Shown piece by piece: positions 10,790-19,152 of a DNA stretch of 64,000 nt; the stretch's first letter is position 1; each line of letters opens with the position of its first letter. This DNA is from Bacteroidota bacterium (GTDB taxonomy: Bacteria; Bacteroidota; Bacteroidia; UKL13-3). Location of the stretch: positions 62,001 through 126,000 of the forward strand of contig JAUXUD010000022.1 of the NCBI GenBank assembly GCA_030680835.1, written 5' to 3'. Made by a program: the position numbers and the translations under genes. The notes under the pieces are model-generated. The model was not told where the DNA came from. It saw only the letters and a program-made list of their open reading frames with translations, and did not search any database.

Positions 10790-11113
10790 AAGAATTAATG
10801 TTTTGAGTAAAGGTTTAGTTGTGCTCTAACATATTTAAGATGAGCAATTTAACCAACAATCTGCTTTTTGAACCTATATATATGACAAATGGCCGCTTTC
10901 ACAATATTTTATTACTGATAATTAATATTAACGGGGGTGAGAACAGATTTAACAATACTTAATTATTTCTTAAAAAAATGAGAGTTAAATAGACAAATAA
11001 AAAAAAGGTGCGTATATCAAAATTCAATTCAGGATTTTGTGCATGCACTATTTTTCGATTTTGTTTTTAAACTTTTTTCACTTAAAATTTGTATTCCGAA
11101 AATCAAACAAACA
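10790..11113. other. Divergent intergenic region, no gene
   Basis: This 324-bp AT-rich spacer separates the giant minus-strand gene from the plus-strand T9SS gene, so promoters for both must lie here. I could not find a clean TTTG-N18-TAnnTTTG pair in either orientation. A TATTTTTC near-match at about 11048 is the best -7 candidate for the plus gene. No repeat or RNA structure stood out. Confidence 0.5.
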
Positions 11114-12442
11114 ATGAAAAATTTATTTTTTATTCACGCTTGTTTTATTCTTTCATACGTGAATTCACAAACTTTGTTGAATGAACCCTTTTTTTATGGT
11201 ACCACTTCAGGACCTTTGTGTGGTACCGGCGGAGTAACTGCAAACTGGACACCCCATTCAAGCGCAGGAGTAACACCTGTTTTATATATAATTTCAAATT
11301 TAACATACCCTGGCTACGGACCTGGTAGCTCTATCGGGAACGGGGCAACAACATTTGCTAATGGTGCATTGCCCAGAGAAAATGTGAACCGCATAATCCC
11401 TTTGGTGAATACAGGGAGTGTATATGTTTCTTTTTTATTGAAAGTAAGTGGAGCAACCAGTACAACCGTATCTTCCGACTATGTGGTTCATTTTAGTGAT
11501 ACATTTGGAAGCACCTTCAGTGGGAACGCAAACGGCAGAATTTTTATTAAAAATCAAATGTTGTTACCCGCCTGCAGTTTGGGATTGTCGAAAGGGAGTT
11601 TGGCAGGTGCAGCAGTTTATTCTCCTACACAGTATTCAATTAGTCAGACTTTACTGGTGGTAATGAAATATAAATTTAATACGGGCTCATCAAATGATGA
11701 CAGTGTTTATGCCTGGATATATACCAGCGGCGTACCTCAAACAGAACCCCCGCCACATCTTATTGCATCCGACATGACCGTAAATGATCTGGCACAGATC
11801 AGATCTATTTGCATCAGGCAGGGAACTGTGGGCACATCCTATGGCACCATAGATGCCATAAAAGTGGGACTCACCTGGCCCAGTACTTTGCTGCCTGTTG
11901 AGTGGCTCGATTTTAATGCACAACAAATAAATAAAAATGAAATAAGGCTTAACTGGTCAACGGCATCCGAAAAAAACAATGCGTTTTTTGAAATTGAACG
12001 ATCTGCTGATGTTGAATCTTTATCTTCAAATTCTGAATGGAAAAAAGTTGGAACTGTAAAAGGAAATGGCAATTCAAATTCAATAATCAATTATCAGTTT
12101 ACAGATAATATTGAGGAACTAAACAAATCAAAATTATTATATCGGATCAGACAGGTTGATTTTGATGGAAATCTAAACTATTCAAAAATTATATCCCTTG
12201 ATTTTAATAAAACAATTACAGTGAATCCTGTTGTTTATCCGAATCCATTCAACAATAAAATAATGATTAACACCCATGAACCTTTGTTTGTAAAAGTTAT
12301 GGATATCAGGGGCAATATAATTGTCAAGCAGGAACTTTTACCCAGTGAAGCATTAGCAACCGAACATGTTCATTCAGGGATTTATTTTATAGAAATAACA
12401 GGTAATTCAGGAACCGAATATTATAAGATGATTAAGTTATAA
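11114..12442 (+). CDS. Secreted T9SS type A cargo protein, function unknown
   Basis: I start this gene at the ATG of MKNLFF (11114): it opens directly into a signal peptide (hydrophobic core to VNSQ), whereas the longer reading from 11039 adds 25 residues that would block it. The protein has 442 residues. The body to about residue 275 is glycine/serine/threonine-rich and recognisable only as an extracellular beta-sandwich-like region (NEPFFYGTTSG, FLLKVSGAT). From about 280 comes the LLPVEWLDFNA segment with LNWSTASEKNNAFFEIERS and YRIRQVDFDGN, a fibronectin-like module common just before Bacteroidota sorting domains. The last ~70 residues (VVYPNPFNNKIMI...GIYFIEITG...YYKMIKL) form a type A sorting domain. 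A surface or secreted location is well supported; the role is unknown. Confidence 0.85.
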   Translation: MKNLFFIHACFILSYVNSQTLLNEPFFYGTTSGPLCGTGGVTANWTPHSSAGVTPVLYIISNLTYPGYGPGSSIGNGATTFANGALPRENVNRIIPLVNTGSVYVSFLLKVSGATSTTVSSDYVVHFSDTFGSTFSGNANGRIFIKNQMLLPACSLGLSKGSLAGAAVYSPTQYSISQTLLVVMKYKFNTGSSNDDSVYAWIYTSGVPQTEPPPHLIASDMTVNDLAQIRSICIRQGTVGTSYGTIDAIKVGLTWPSTLLPVEWLDFNAQQINKNEIRLNWSTASEKNNAFFEIERSADVESLSSNSEWKKVGTVKGNGNSNSIINYQFTDNIEELNKSKLLYRIRQVDFDGNLNYSKIISLDFNKTITVNPVVYPNPFNNKIMINTHEPLFVKVMDIRGNIIVKQELLPSEALATEHVHSGIYFIEITGNSGTEYYKMIKL

Positions 12443-12482
12443 ATATTTTTCAGCTGCCTGATAAAAATAGAATAAAGACAAT

Positions 12483-13256
12483 ATGAATTACAACCCTCAT
12501 TTACATCACAGAAAATCAATTCGTTTTCATGGGTACGATTATTCAAAAGAAGGTGCATATTTCATCACAATATGTTGCCTTAATAAAAAAAATCAGTTTG
12601 GTAATGTTTCCAATGGCGAAATGATTTTAAATGAATATGGTCAAATTGCACATAACGAATGGTTAAAAACAACAGAAATACGCCCCAATGTAAGATTGGA
12701 CGTTTTCATAATTATGCCCAACCACATACATGGAATAATTATCATTGATGATTCCCCGATTGATGGTAGGGGCGAATTGCATTCGCCCATTATCAATGAC
12801 AAACCGGATCCAATCGATGCATTAAAATCAAATTTACACCCGATTGATGGTAGGGGCGAATTGCATTCGCCCATTATCAATGACAAACCGGATCCAATCG
12901 ATGCATTAAAATCAAATTTACACCCCATTGATGGTAGGGGCGAATTGCATTCGCCCATTATCAATCGTAACCCCGTTTCCCCTATGAAATCATCCCATCA
13001 GAATTTGGTTTCACCCCGAAAGGGCGAATGCAATTCGCCCCTACGGTCACCATCCAATAATGTGGGTGCAATTATTCGTGGATATAAATCATCGGTTACA
13101 AAACAAATTAATTTAATTAAATCCGGTGAAACAATATGGCAACGGAATTATTATGACATTATCATACATGATGAACAATCTTATCAAAATATGTCTGATT
13201 ATATCATCGATAATCCTGCAAAATGGAACGAAGATGAATTTTATAACAAAACATAA
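12483..13256 (+). CDS. REP-associated tyrosine transposase (RAYT, Y1 family) with in-frame REP insert
   Basis: This 257-residue protein is an IS200/REP-type single-strand nuclease. Seen: N-terminal HHRKSIRFHGYDYS and AYFITICC, the HUH motif in MPNHIHG (His81 and His83), helix GAIIRGYKSSVTK (196-208), WQRNYYDIII, and DYIIDNPAKW with the likely catalytic Tyr240. Without residues ~91-190 its length would be typical for the family. That ~100-residue insert consists of a 28-residue tandem repeat (PIDGRGELHSPIIND...) plus a reversed segment, encoded by REP-like hairpins. No terminal inverted repeats or paired tnpB are visible, as expected for RAYTs, which act on dispersed REP elements rather than on an IS. 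The catalytic motifs are intact, so activity is possible. The gene is followed by a strong bidirectional terminator. Confidence 0.9.
   Translation: MNYNPHLHHRKSIRFHGYDYSKEGAYFITICCLNKKNQFGNVSNGEMILNEYGQIAHNEWLKTTEIRPNVRLDVFIIMPNHIHGIIIIDDSPIDGRGELHSPIINDKPDPIDALKSNLHPIDGRGELHSPIINDKPDPIDALKSNLHPIDGRGELHSPIINRNPVSPMKSSHQNLVSPRKGECNSPLRSPSNNVGAIIRGYKSSVTKQINLIKSGETIWQRNYYDIIIHDEQSYQNMSDYIIDNPAKWNEDEFYNKT
12766..12788 (+). repeat. REP-like hairpin 1 with 5' GTAG
   Basis: GTAG (12766-12769) is followed directly by GGGCGAAT-TGC-ATTCGCCC, an 8-bp perfect stem with a 3-nt loop. REP elements recognised by RAYTs characteristically carry GTAG next to the hairpin foot. Identical copies lie at 12850-12872 and 12934-12956. 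Confidence 0.85.
12850..12872 (+). repeat. REP-like hairpin 2 with 5' GTAG
   Basis: Second copy, 84 bp downstream of the first, with the same GTAG and 8-bp stem, translated in frame as GRGELHSP. Confidence 0.85.
12934..12956 (+). repeat. REP-like hairpin 3 with 5' GTAG
   Basis: Third copy with the same GTAG and stem, 84 bp further downstream. Confidence 0.85.
13022..13044 (-). repeat. REP-like hairpin 4, opposite orientation
   Basis: GGGCGAAT-GCA-ATTCGCCC followed by CTAC is the exact reverse complement of the three upstream REPs. On the plus strand it is still an open part of the RAYT frame (KGECNSPL). Direct and inverted REPs together resemble a BIME-like composite. Confidence 0.85.
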
Positions 13257-13260
13257 AAAT

Positions 13261-13286
13261 AAAAAACCACCCAAGGGTGGTTTTTT
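13261..13286. terminator. Bidirectional intrinsic terminator
   Basis: The stem AAAAAACCACC / GGTGGTTTTTT closes on a CAAG loop. It has a T-run on the plus strand and, read in reverse, a T-run on the minus strand. It lies between the convergent RAYT (stop 13256) and the T9SS gene (stop at 13303) and would serve both. Confidence 0.85.
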
Positions 13287-13302
13287 ATTTTTTAATGTAA
13301 TA

Positions 13303-14955
13303 CTATTTAATTACAACTAATCTTGAAGATACCATAGATTCGGCGGTGCTGATTCGTACAAAATATATCCCCTGAGGAATATCATTGATTTCAATATCAG
13401 TTGTGTTTTCTCCAGCAGAGAAATTTTGTGCATTTCTGTTCAAAATTATTTTCCCTGTTAAATCAATTAATTCAATGGAAACTGAATTTGAATTTTTCAG
13501 TTCAAATGAAATACTAAATCTTTCACTGGCAGGATTTGGATAAATAATTAATTGATTGAATGAGTTGTGGGATTCAGTGGTACCACTTGGAAAGTTTGAA
13601 CCTGATTTTGCAATTGAATTACTCATAGGAACAAAGCTTGGATTTGAATATAGGTACGGACGGGTAAGGTTTATCTCGTTTGATTGCTTTAAAGTATCTG
13701 TTTGGCCTGATAGTATCCATGCTACAACAGCAGATGAAGTTGTAATGCCTAAAGTATCGCTGTTGGAAGCCAGTCTGCCTGCCCAGCCTGAAGGAATTCC
13801 AGCAATAACATTTGATTTAAACACTGCGTTTCCATTTTGAAAATGAGAATTCGTAGCACGCGAATCAATAAATAAACCGGCCAATGGATAACCTGATAGT
13901 ATTGAGTTTACAATTGAAATAGCAGAATTTCTGCGAATATGTGCTGCCCGCTGAAAGTTGCTGTTTACGGTAGCTGTTTGTCCGTTATATAAAGGACCAA
14001 CCATGGTCATGTTCGAAAATACAGCCGATGTTCTGGGCATCCTGTATGAACCATTTGCATCATTATCACTTTCAAATCCATTGGAACCGCTTTGATCGGC
14101 ATTGGATGGAATGCGCACACCAATTCCAAATTGCACCAAACCTTTATATCCGTTGTCTGTATCAAAGTCATCATCAATACCTGCGTATGCAATTAAATGT
14201 TTGCAATTAACCGAACCTCCAAACCATTCATAAGAATCGTCACCTGAATACGAAACTTGAATATGATCAATCAGCGTTTTTCTACCCACTGAATAAAAAG
14301 TAATTCCATTGATTTCTGAATTGGCAGCAGTTGTTAAGGGAATGCCTGCAAACTCTATTCGGCAATACGTCATTATACCCGAGCTATCTTCATCATTATT
14401 TCCTCCGTGACGGCCATCTGTTTCACCTGCCCCTAAAACAGGTTTGGCAATACCTCCTTCGGCTGCAGCAGTATCTCCCTGAGGCAGGTTGTGAATTCCG
14501 CGGCCGGTTAAAATGATGCCACCCCAATCGCCGGGAGCTCTTAAACCAGCACCTTTACCTGATGTAAAAACAATAGGTTCAGCCAAAGTACCTTTTGCAT
14601 AAATTTTTGAACCGCGGCAAATAATAATGGCACCTTTGCCATTTCCACGAATCAATGTTCCGGCTTCAATAGTTAATGTAGCACCATTGGTTACATAAAC
14701 ATATCCATCATTTAACAGATAGATATTATTTTTGGTCCAGGTGGTATTGGTGGTGATATCACCCCCGTTAATGGTAACATTTGTGGTACCATAATTTGTA
14801 GTTGCCGGATTCCAGTTTGTCCATCCTTTGGTCCAGTCTTTTGTTGAGTCCGGATCCATTGCCCCTCTGTATATTGTGGGTGTAAAAAAGTTACTTTGCG
14901 CAAAGGTTAGTGATGCAAACAAAAGCATTAAAACACATGTAGTGAGTCTTTTCAT
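13303..14955 (-). CDS. Secreted T9SS type A protein with beta-helix-like body, partner of TonB receptor
   Basis: This 550-residue protein has a signal peptide (MKRLTTCVLMLLFASLTFAQ). Residues ~70-420 look like a right-handed beta-helix: successive strands such as VYVTNGATLTIEAGTLIRGNG, IYAKGTLAEPIVFTSG, WGGIILTGRG and an acidic run DDDFDTDNG. The C-terminus is a type A sorting domain (LIIYPNPASERFSISFE...GIYFVRISTAESMVSSRLVVIK). It lies 100 bp downstream of the TonB-dependent receptor on the same strand, so co-transcription is likely. This beta-helix type with a neighbouring receptor recurs in Bacteroidota; I infer that the secreted protein presents or captures the receptor's ligand, but the ligand is unknown. 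Confidence 0.85.
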   Translation of the reverse strand: MKRLTTCVLMLLFASLTFAQSNFFTPTIYRGAMDPDSTKDWTKGWTNWNPATTNYGTTNVTINGGDITTNTTWTKNNIYLLNDGYVYVTNGATLTIEAGTLIRGNGKGAIIICRGSKIYAKGTLAEPIVFTSGKGAGLRAPGDWGGIILTGRGIHNLPQGDTAAAEGGIAKPVLGAGETDGRHGGNNDEDSSGIMTYCRIEFAGIPLTTAANSEINGITFYSVGRKTLIDHIQVSYSGDDSYEWFGGSVNCKHLIAYAGIDDDFDTDNGYKGLVQFGIGVRIPSNADQSGSNGFESDNDANGSYRMPRTSAVFSNMTMVGPLYNGQTATVNSNFQRAAHIRRNSAISIVNSILSGYPLAGLFIDSRATNSHFQNGNAVFKSNVIAGIPSGWAGRLASNSDTLGITTSSAVVAWILSGQTDTLKQSNEINLTRPYLYSNPSFVPMSNSIAKSGSNFPSGTTESHNSFNQLIIYPNPASERFSISFELKNSNSVSIELIDLTGKIILNRNAQNFSAGENTTDIEINDIPQGIYFVRISTAESMVSSRLVVIK

Positions 14956-15055
14956 AATTTGTATTTTTTTATATATTACAAATCTATCCGCGTCACATTA
15001 TCTAATATTTAACTGAAGGTTAACTTAAAGTAAAGTGAACAATAAATTTATGTTA

Positions 15056-17869
15056 TCAGAATTTGTAACTCAGGTTTAAAGAGTACGCTGAACCTACCTT
15101 AAAGTTCCAGATGTCTTTATCTTTTGCTGAATCATAAGTAGTTTTATCATCACCGTTTTGGTAGAAAATAATATTTTGTGCAAACAGATCTTTAATGGCA
15201 ATTCTGATATCCAGTTTTTTGAAAAGTGTTTTGTTAACCTGTATATCCACAACAGATCTTGGTTTTTCCCAATAGCTCGCATACTCAGAGTTTCCAACGT
15301 TTGCAATGCGTTGCCCTACGCGGTTGTACATTACAGCAAAACCACAATTGTATTTAATGTTGCTGTATTGCAAACCTCCATTGAGGATATAAGGCGACTG
15401 CCCTTGCAAAGGTCTTTCTTTCGATTCTACTGCAAGCACTTTCGATACATCTACTTTTGATTTAATATAAGCAAAGTTTCCAATAAAGTTTAATCCGTTT
15501 AAGAAGCTTTTATCACTGTTTAACAGTTGACCCAAATTTAATTTATAATCCAGTTCAATTCCATAACTCAAAGCAGATGCTACATTTTGATAACTCATTA
15601 AACGTGGGCTTCCACCTGAGAATAATATTTTTTCAATAGGATTATCAAATTTCTTATAAAACACAGATGCAGATACAATCTGACCCGGGGTTGGATAAAA
15701 TTCATAACGGATATCGTAGTTATAAATTTTTGTTCTTTTGAGCTGTGAGTTGCCTTCCACCAGTAAGAGGTCATTAAAATCAAAAAACTGAAAAGAGGCC
15801 AATTCCCTGAACTCCGGACGTGAAACCGTTTGTGAATACGAGGCCCTTAAATTTGATTTGTCACTGATGGTGTATACCAAATTAAAAGATGGAAGTATAT
15901 CTGTTACTGTAGTATCAAGTTCAAATTTTTCGTTGATACCGGTTCTAAAAGTACTTAATTTTTGATTATAGGATTCGAGTCTTGCTCCCCATATTATTCT
16001 GAAGCTACTTGTAATTTTAGAGTCAATACGGATATACGTTGCAAATAGATTACTGGAAGCTGTATACGCATCGGCTGGTGTGGTTGCTTCTTTTAAAACA
16101 AAACCATTGGTATCTATTTTATCATTGGCAAAAATCTGATCCAATAGCAAGGATTTATAATCCGGATTTTGACCCGGTGCATTGGTATAACCCAACTGGC
16201 GTGCATTAAAATCGCGGTTTCTGTATTGTGTATATACACCTGTTTTTATTTCATTCTTAAACTTACTCAAAGTGAAAGGCTTTGACGCATCAAATCCTGC
16301 ATTCACGATCCGATCATTTTGAGTGGAAAAAAATCTTCCTGCAATTTCGGGTTGGGTGGTGCTTGTTATCGGTGACTGAAAAATTGCATAGTCATCATTC
16401 ATATCCCGCTGGTATCTGATTCTTCTGAAATCCGGTACGATTCTGCTTAACCTGCTCAATCCAAGCGACCAGTTCAATTTTATTTTGTTTGCTGTTACCA
16501 AATGTTCTCCGCTTAACTGGTGACTGTTTAATACATTTTGTGTATACCACATGGCATAGGATTTATAGGCAAAACCATTCATAAAATCAGAACCCGTTCT
16601 GATAACTGTCTGATCGTTGGTGTTCACATTTAATAAATTCTTAAGGGAGATTTTATTGTTCTTGTTTTTATAACTAAAGTTCCATAACAAACCATTTAAA
16701 GTATTCAAAGTATATTGTTTGTCATCGTATTCATATACTTTCCCATTATTATCATAGTCGGTTCTTTTTACAAATTGAGTTGTTGGTGAATTTTGAGTTG
16801 ACATGGAGAAAACACTACCCAGTTCTGATTTATTAATTTTTTTAATATGGCCCATGCTAAACTGAAAACTATAGGCAGGTCTCATGGAATTGCTTTTATC
16901 CAGTTGAAAGTTATTATTAAAGGGTTTGGCAACACTTACCAGTCTCTTCACATCATCCATGGTTTGAATATTATTTTGATAATCATTCATGGTTTTATTA
17001 TCCGGAAAAGCTGAAGGTAACTTTCTTGTGCCGTCGTCGATCCCTAAAAAATCAAGAGAGCCTTTTACATTTCGGTTAAATTCTTTAAAAGTGGTAATGG
17101 TATTCATACTGCTTCCCAAAGAAACCGTATAAAAATTCTGCTCAGGGATATCCCGTGTTTTTATAAGTATCAATCCACCTGCAAATTCTCCAGACAAATC
17201 GGGTGTTGCAGACTTAACTATAACAATATTGTCCAGGAGATTGGCAGGGAAAATATCGAAGGCAAAAGCTTTTCTGTCAGGTTCAGAACTGGGTAATGGC
17301 GAACCATTAATAAATGCAGAATTGTATCTGTCGGGAAGACCTCTGATAATGGCATATTTATTATCCTGTATGGTTGCACCGCTTACTCTTCTTAATACAT
17401 CACTTGTATTTCTATCCGGAGTTTTGCGTATGGTTTCAATGGATACCCCATCGGAGATGGCAATTAAATTTCGTTGCTGAATCAACAGGGTATTCGCACT
17501 TTCTCTTTTCATTTCAGCCTGAATCACTGCTTCAACGAGTTCAGTAGTGGATTCTTCAAGAGTAATATTTGTAGTGGTAATGTCTCCGGCTTTTACCAAG
17601 ACCTCATTGATGTTTTTCTTCCTGTGAGAAACACATGAAACGAGGAGATTATATATTCCCGGTTTTATATTTTTAATTAAAAACTTACCTTCAAAATCAG
17701 TAGCAGCCCCAATTGAACTCCCTACCACTACAATGGTTACACCAGGCAACTCTTCACCCGTTTTTTGGTCAATTACTTTTCCTGTAATTTTACCTGTACC
17801 TTGCGCAAATATGGATTGTGTGAACAATGTCAACACAACCGTAATGAATAATTTGTTTATCAGCTTCAT
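15056..17869 (-). CDS. TonB-dependent outer-membrane receptor
   Basis: I start at the ATG of MKLINK (17869), giving 937 residues and a signal peptide ending IFAQ; the longer reading from 17926 adds 19 residues that do not fit. Residues ~25-110 are a carboxypeptidase-regulatory-like domain (GKITGKVIDQKTGEELPGVTIVV...FLIKNIKPGIYNL). Residues ~125-235 are the plug (DVLRRVSGATI, YAIIRGLPDRYNSAFINGSPLPSSEPDRKAF, GGLILIKTR). The rest is a 22-strand-type barrel with alternating polar and aromatic residues, ending in NLSYKF with the terminal Phe typical of outer-membrane barrels. No SusD-like gene is adjacent, so this is not a SusCD glycan pair. The substrate cannot be told from sequence. It is the first gene of a two-gene unit with the beta-helix protein downstream. 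Confidence 0.93.
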   Translation of the reverse strand: MKLINKLFITVVLTLFTQSIFAQGTGKITGKVIDQKTGEELPGVTIVVVGSSIGAATDFEGKFLIKNIKPGIYNLLVSCVSHRKKNINEVLVKAGDITTTNITLEESTTELVEAVIQAEMKRESANTLLIQQRNLIAISDGVSIETIRKTPDRNTSDVLRRVSGATIQDNKYAIIRGLPDRYNSAFINGSPLPSSEPDRKAFAFDIFPANLLDNIVIVKSATPDLSGEFAGGLILIKTRDIPEQNFYTVSLGSSMNTITTFKEFNRNVKGSLDFLGIDDGTRKLPSAFPDNKTMNDYQNNIQTMDDVKRLVSVAKPFNNNFQLDKSNSMRPAYSFQFSMGHIKKINKSELGSVFSMSTQNSPTTQFVKRTDYDNNGKVYEYDDKQYTLNTLNGLLWNFSYKNKNNKISLKNLLNVNTNDQTVIRTGSDFMNGFAYKSYAMWYTQNVLNSHQLSGEHLVTANKIKLNWSLGLSRLSRIVPDFRRIRYQRDMNDDYAIFQSPITSTTQPEIAGRFFSTQNDRIVNAGFDASKPFTLSKFKNEIKTGVYTQYRNRDFNARQLGYTNAPGQNPDYKSLLLDQIFANDKIDTNGFVLKEATTPADAYTASSNLFATYIRIDSKITSSFRIIWGARLESYNQKLSTFRTGINEKFELDTTVTDILPSFNLVYTISDKSNLRASYSQTVSRPEFRELASFQFFDFNDLLLVEGNSQLKRTKIYNYDIRYEFYPTPGQIVSASVFYKKFDNPIEKILFSGGSPRLMSYQNVASALSYGIELDYKLNLGQLLNSDKSFLNGLNFIGNFAYIKSKVDVSKVLAVESKERPLQGQSPYILNGGLQYSNIKYNCGFAVMYNRVGQRIANVGNSEYASYWEKPRSVVDIQVNKTLFKKLDIRIAIKDLFAQNIIFYQNGDDKTTYDSAKDKDIWNFKVGSAYSLNLSYKF

Positions 17870-17976
17870 AGATATTTTTATGATGAAGCAAAAATATTCA
17901 TTCCCCGTTAAGCCAAAGTTAATCACAGGTTACTGTAATGTTATTTGAATGTTACGCGAAAGTTAATATATGAGTT

Positions 17977-18006
17977 TTTGAAGCCTGAAAATTATATGTA
18001 TTTTTG
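17977..18006 (+). promoter_or_regulatory. Bacteroidota-type promoter for the DUF6588-like gene
   Basis: TTTG (17977-17980), an 18-bp spacer and TATTTTTG (17999-18006) match the TTTG-N17-20-TAnnTTTG pattern of Bacteroidota sigma factors. The start codon is 20 bp downstream at 18026, leaving a short leader. Confidence 0.55.
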
Positions 18007-18025
18007 TTGATGCTTATTTCATTCA

Positions 18026-19135
18026 ATGAAAAAATTTAATTTACTTTTTGTCCTGTTGCTGATATTAAACTTTTGGAGACCCTTATATGCGCAATTCGGT
18101 TCGGCTTCCATGGTAAAAAGCGGATTGGAAGATGCGAATAAACTTTTTGGTGCATATGTTACACCGATGCTAACAGGATGGGCTTCGGGGCTTAATAACG
18201 GTTGGTTCAATACTGCCAAATCACTCGGTACCGGCGGGTTTGCACTGACCCTCTCAGGAGGAGGTTTTTTTGTGCCTCCCGAAGCACAAACCTATAACCT
18301 TCTGGCTTTAAATCTTAAAAATACCCGGCCTTCCAGTGTGGATGCTACGATTGCCCCCACCCTTTTTGGAACCACCAATGAAGGTCCTAAAATGGATGTA
18401 ATGTATCGAACCGGGCCACCGCTTAGCAAAGATTTTCCCGTTGGCTCTTTCAATCTTCCGGGTGGTTATGGTTATTATTTTTTCCCAACAATTCCAAATA
18501 TTCAGCTTTCATTAGGCATCATTAAAAGTACCGAATTGATGTTGAGGTTTATTCCAGGGATTAATCTCAAAGGTATTCAATCGAATGTTTTCGGTTTTGG
18601 AATTAAGCATGACATCATTCAATGGATACCTGTTGTTAAGGATTGGAAATTCAACGTATCATTTGTTGCAGCCTATTCTAATTCAAATGCCGAATATTTA
18701 ATTCCGGAAGAATACAGGCTCTACCCGGATGACTATACATACCCGAATGCCCGTGAAAAATCTTTTTACGACAATCAAAAATTTGGATATGAATCCCAGG
18801 CTTCTCTTATCGGTTTTGTGGTATCAAAAGATATTAAGTTTGTCACTCCCTATGCAGGATTAAGTTATAATAAAACCTTCATTCGGTTTCTGGTATTAGG
18901 CAATTATCCCATGCCCGTTTATGACCCCACCACAAGCGTACTTACGCCTACCATACAAAATGTTGCAGACCCCATAGCACTTGAAAACAAGGATAATGCA
19001 TGGAGGGCAAATCTGGGTTTGCGGGTTAAACTCTGGTACATAACTTTACATGGAGAATATACGCTGGCCCGTTACAATACGGTAACCGCAGGTGTTGGAT
19101 TTAATTTGCAATCATTGTATCCATTTGTTCGGTAA
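18026..19135 (+). CDS. DUF6588-like outer-membrane protein
   Basis: This 369-residue protein has a signal peptide (MKKFNLLFVLLLILNFWRPLYAQ). The segment after it (LEDANKLFGAYVTPMLTGWASGLNNGWFNTAKSLGTGGFALTLSGGGFFVP) matches the conserved start of the Bacteroidota family DUF6588. The remainder alternates aromatic/glycine strands and turns (LPGGYGYYFFPTIPNIQLSLGI, YAGLSYNKTFIRFLVLGNY) and ends in TAGVGFNLQSLYPFVR, consistent with an outer-membrane beta barrel of 10-14 strands. Its function is unknown. It ends 17 bp from the convergent GT2 gene, with no clear terminator between. Confidence 0.75.
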   Translation: MKKFNLLFVLLLILNFWRPLYAQFGSASMVKSGLEDANKLFGAYVTPMLTGWASGLNNGWFNTAKSLGTGGFALTLSGGGFFVPPEAQTYNLLALNLKNTRPSSVDATIAPTLFGTTNEGPKMDVMYRTGPPLSKDFPVGSFNLPGGYGYYFFPTIPNIQLSLGIIKSTELMLRFIPGINLKGIQSNVFGFGIKHDIIQWIPVVKDWKFNVSFVAAYSNSNAEYLIPEEYRLYPDDYTYPNAREKSFYDNQKFGYESQASLIGFVVSKDIKFVTPYAGLSYNKTFIRFLVLGNYPMPVYDPTTSVLTPTIQNVADPIALENKDNAWRANLGLRVKLWYITLHGEYTLARYNTVTAGVGFNLQSLYPFVR

Positions 19136-19152
19136 TAAGCCCAATCTGTTTC

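Larger units (their letters stand above)
12762..12970 (+). repeat. 84-bp direct repeats (2.5 copies) inside the RAYT gene
   Basis: Near-identical units start at 12762, 12846 and 12930 (spacing exactly 84 bp, 28 codons). The third is cut short after its palindrome. The copies differ by only one or a few bases, so this is a recent in-frame tandem duplication. Each unit contains one REP-like hairpin. Confidence 0.95.

Noticed and set aside
12641-12964. Antisense ORF with 28-residue repeats in the RAYT gene
   Set aside because: Its repeats are simply the reverse reading of the REP units; the plus frame has intact RAYT motifs.
12762-12970. Possible CRISPR array
   Set aside because: The 84-bp units are near-identical throughout with no unique spacers, are in frame within a gene, and no cas genes are present.
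15056-17869. SusC/SusD glycan-uptake pair
   Set aside because: The receptor has no adjacent SusD-like lipoprotein; the neighbour is a T9SS beta-helix protein.
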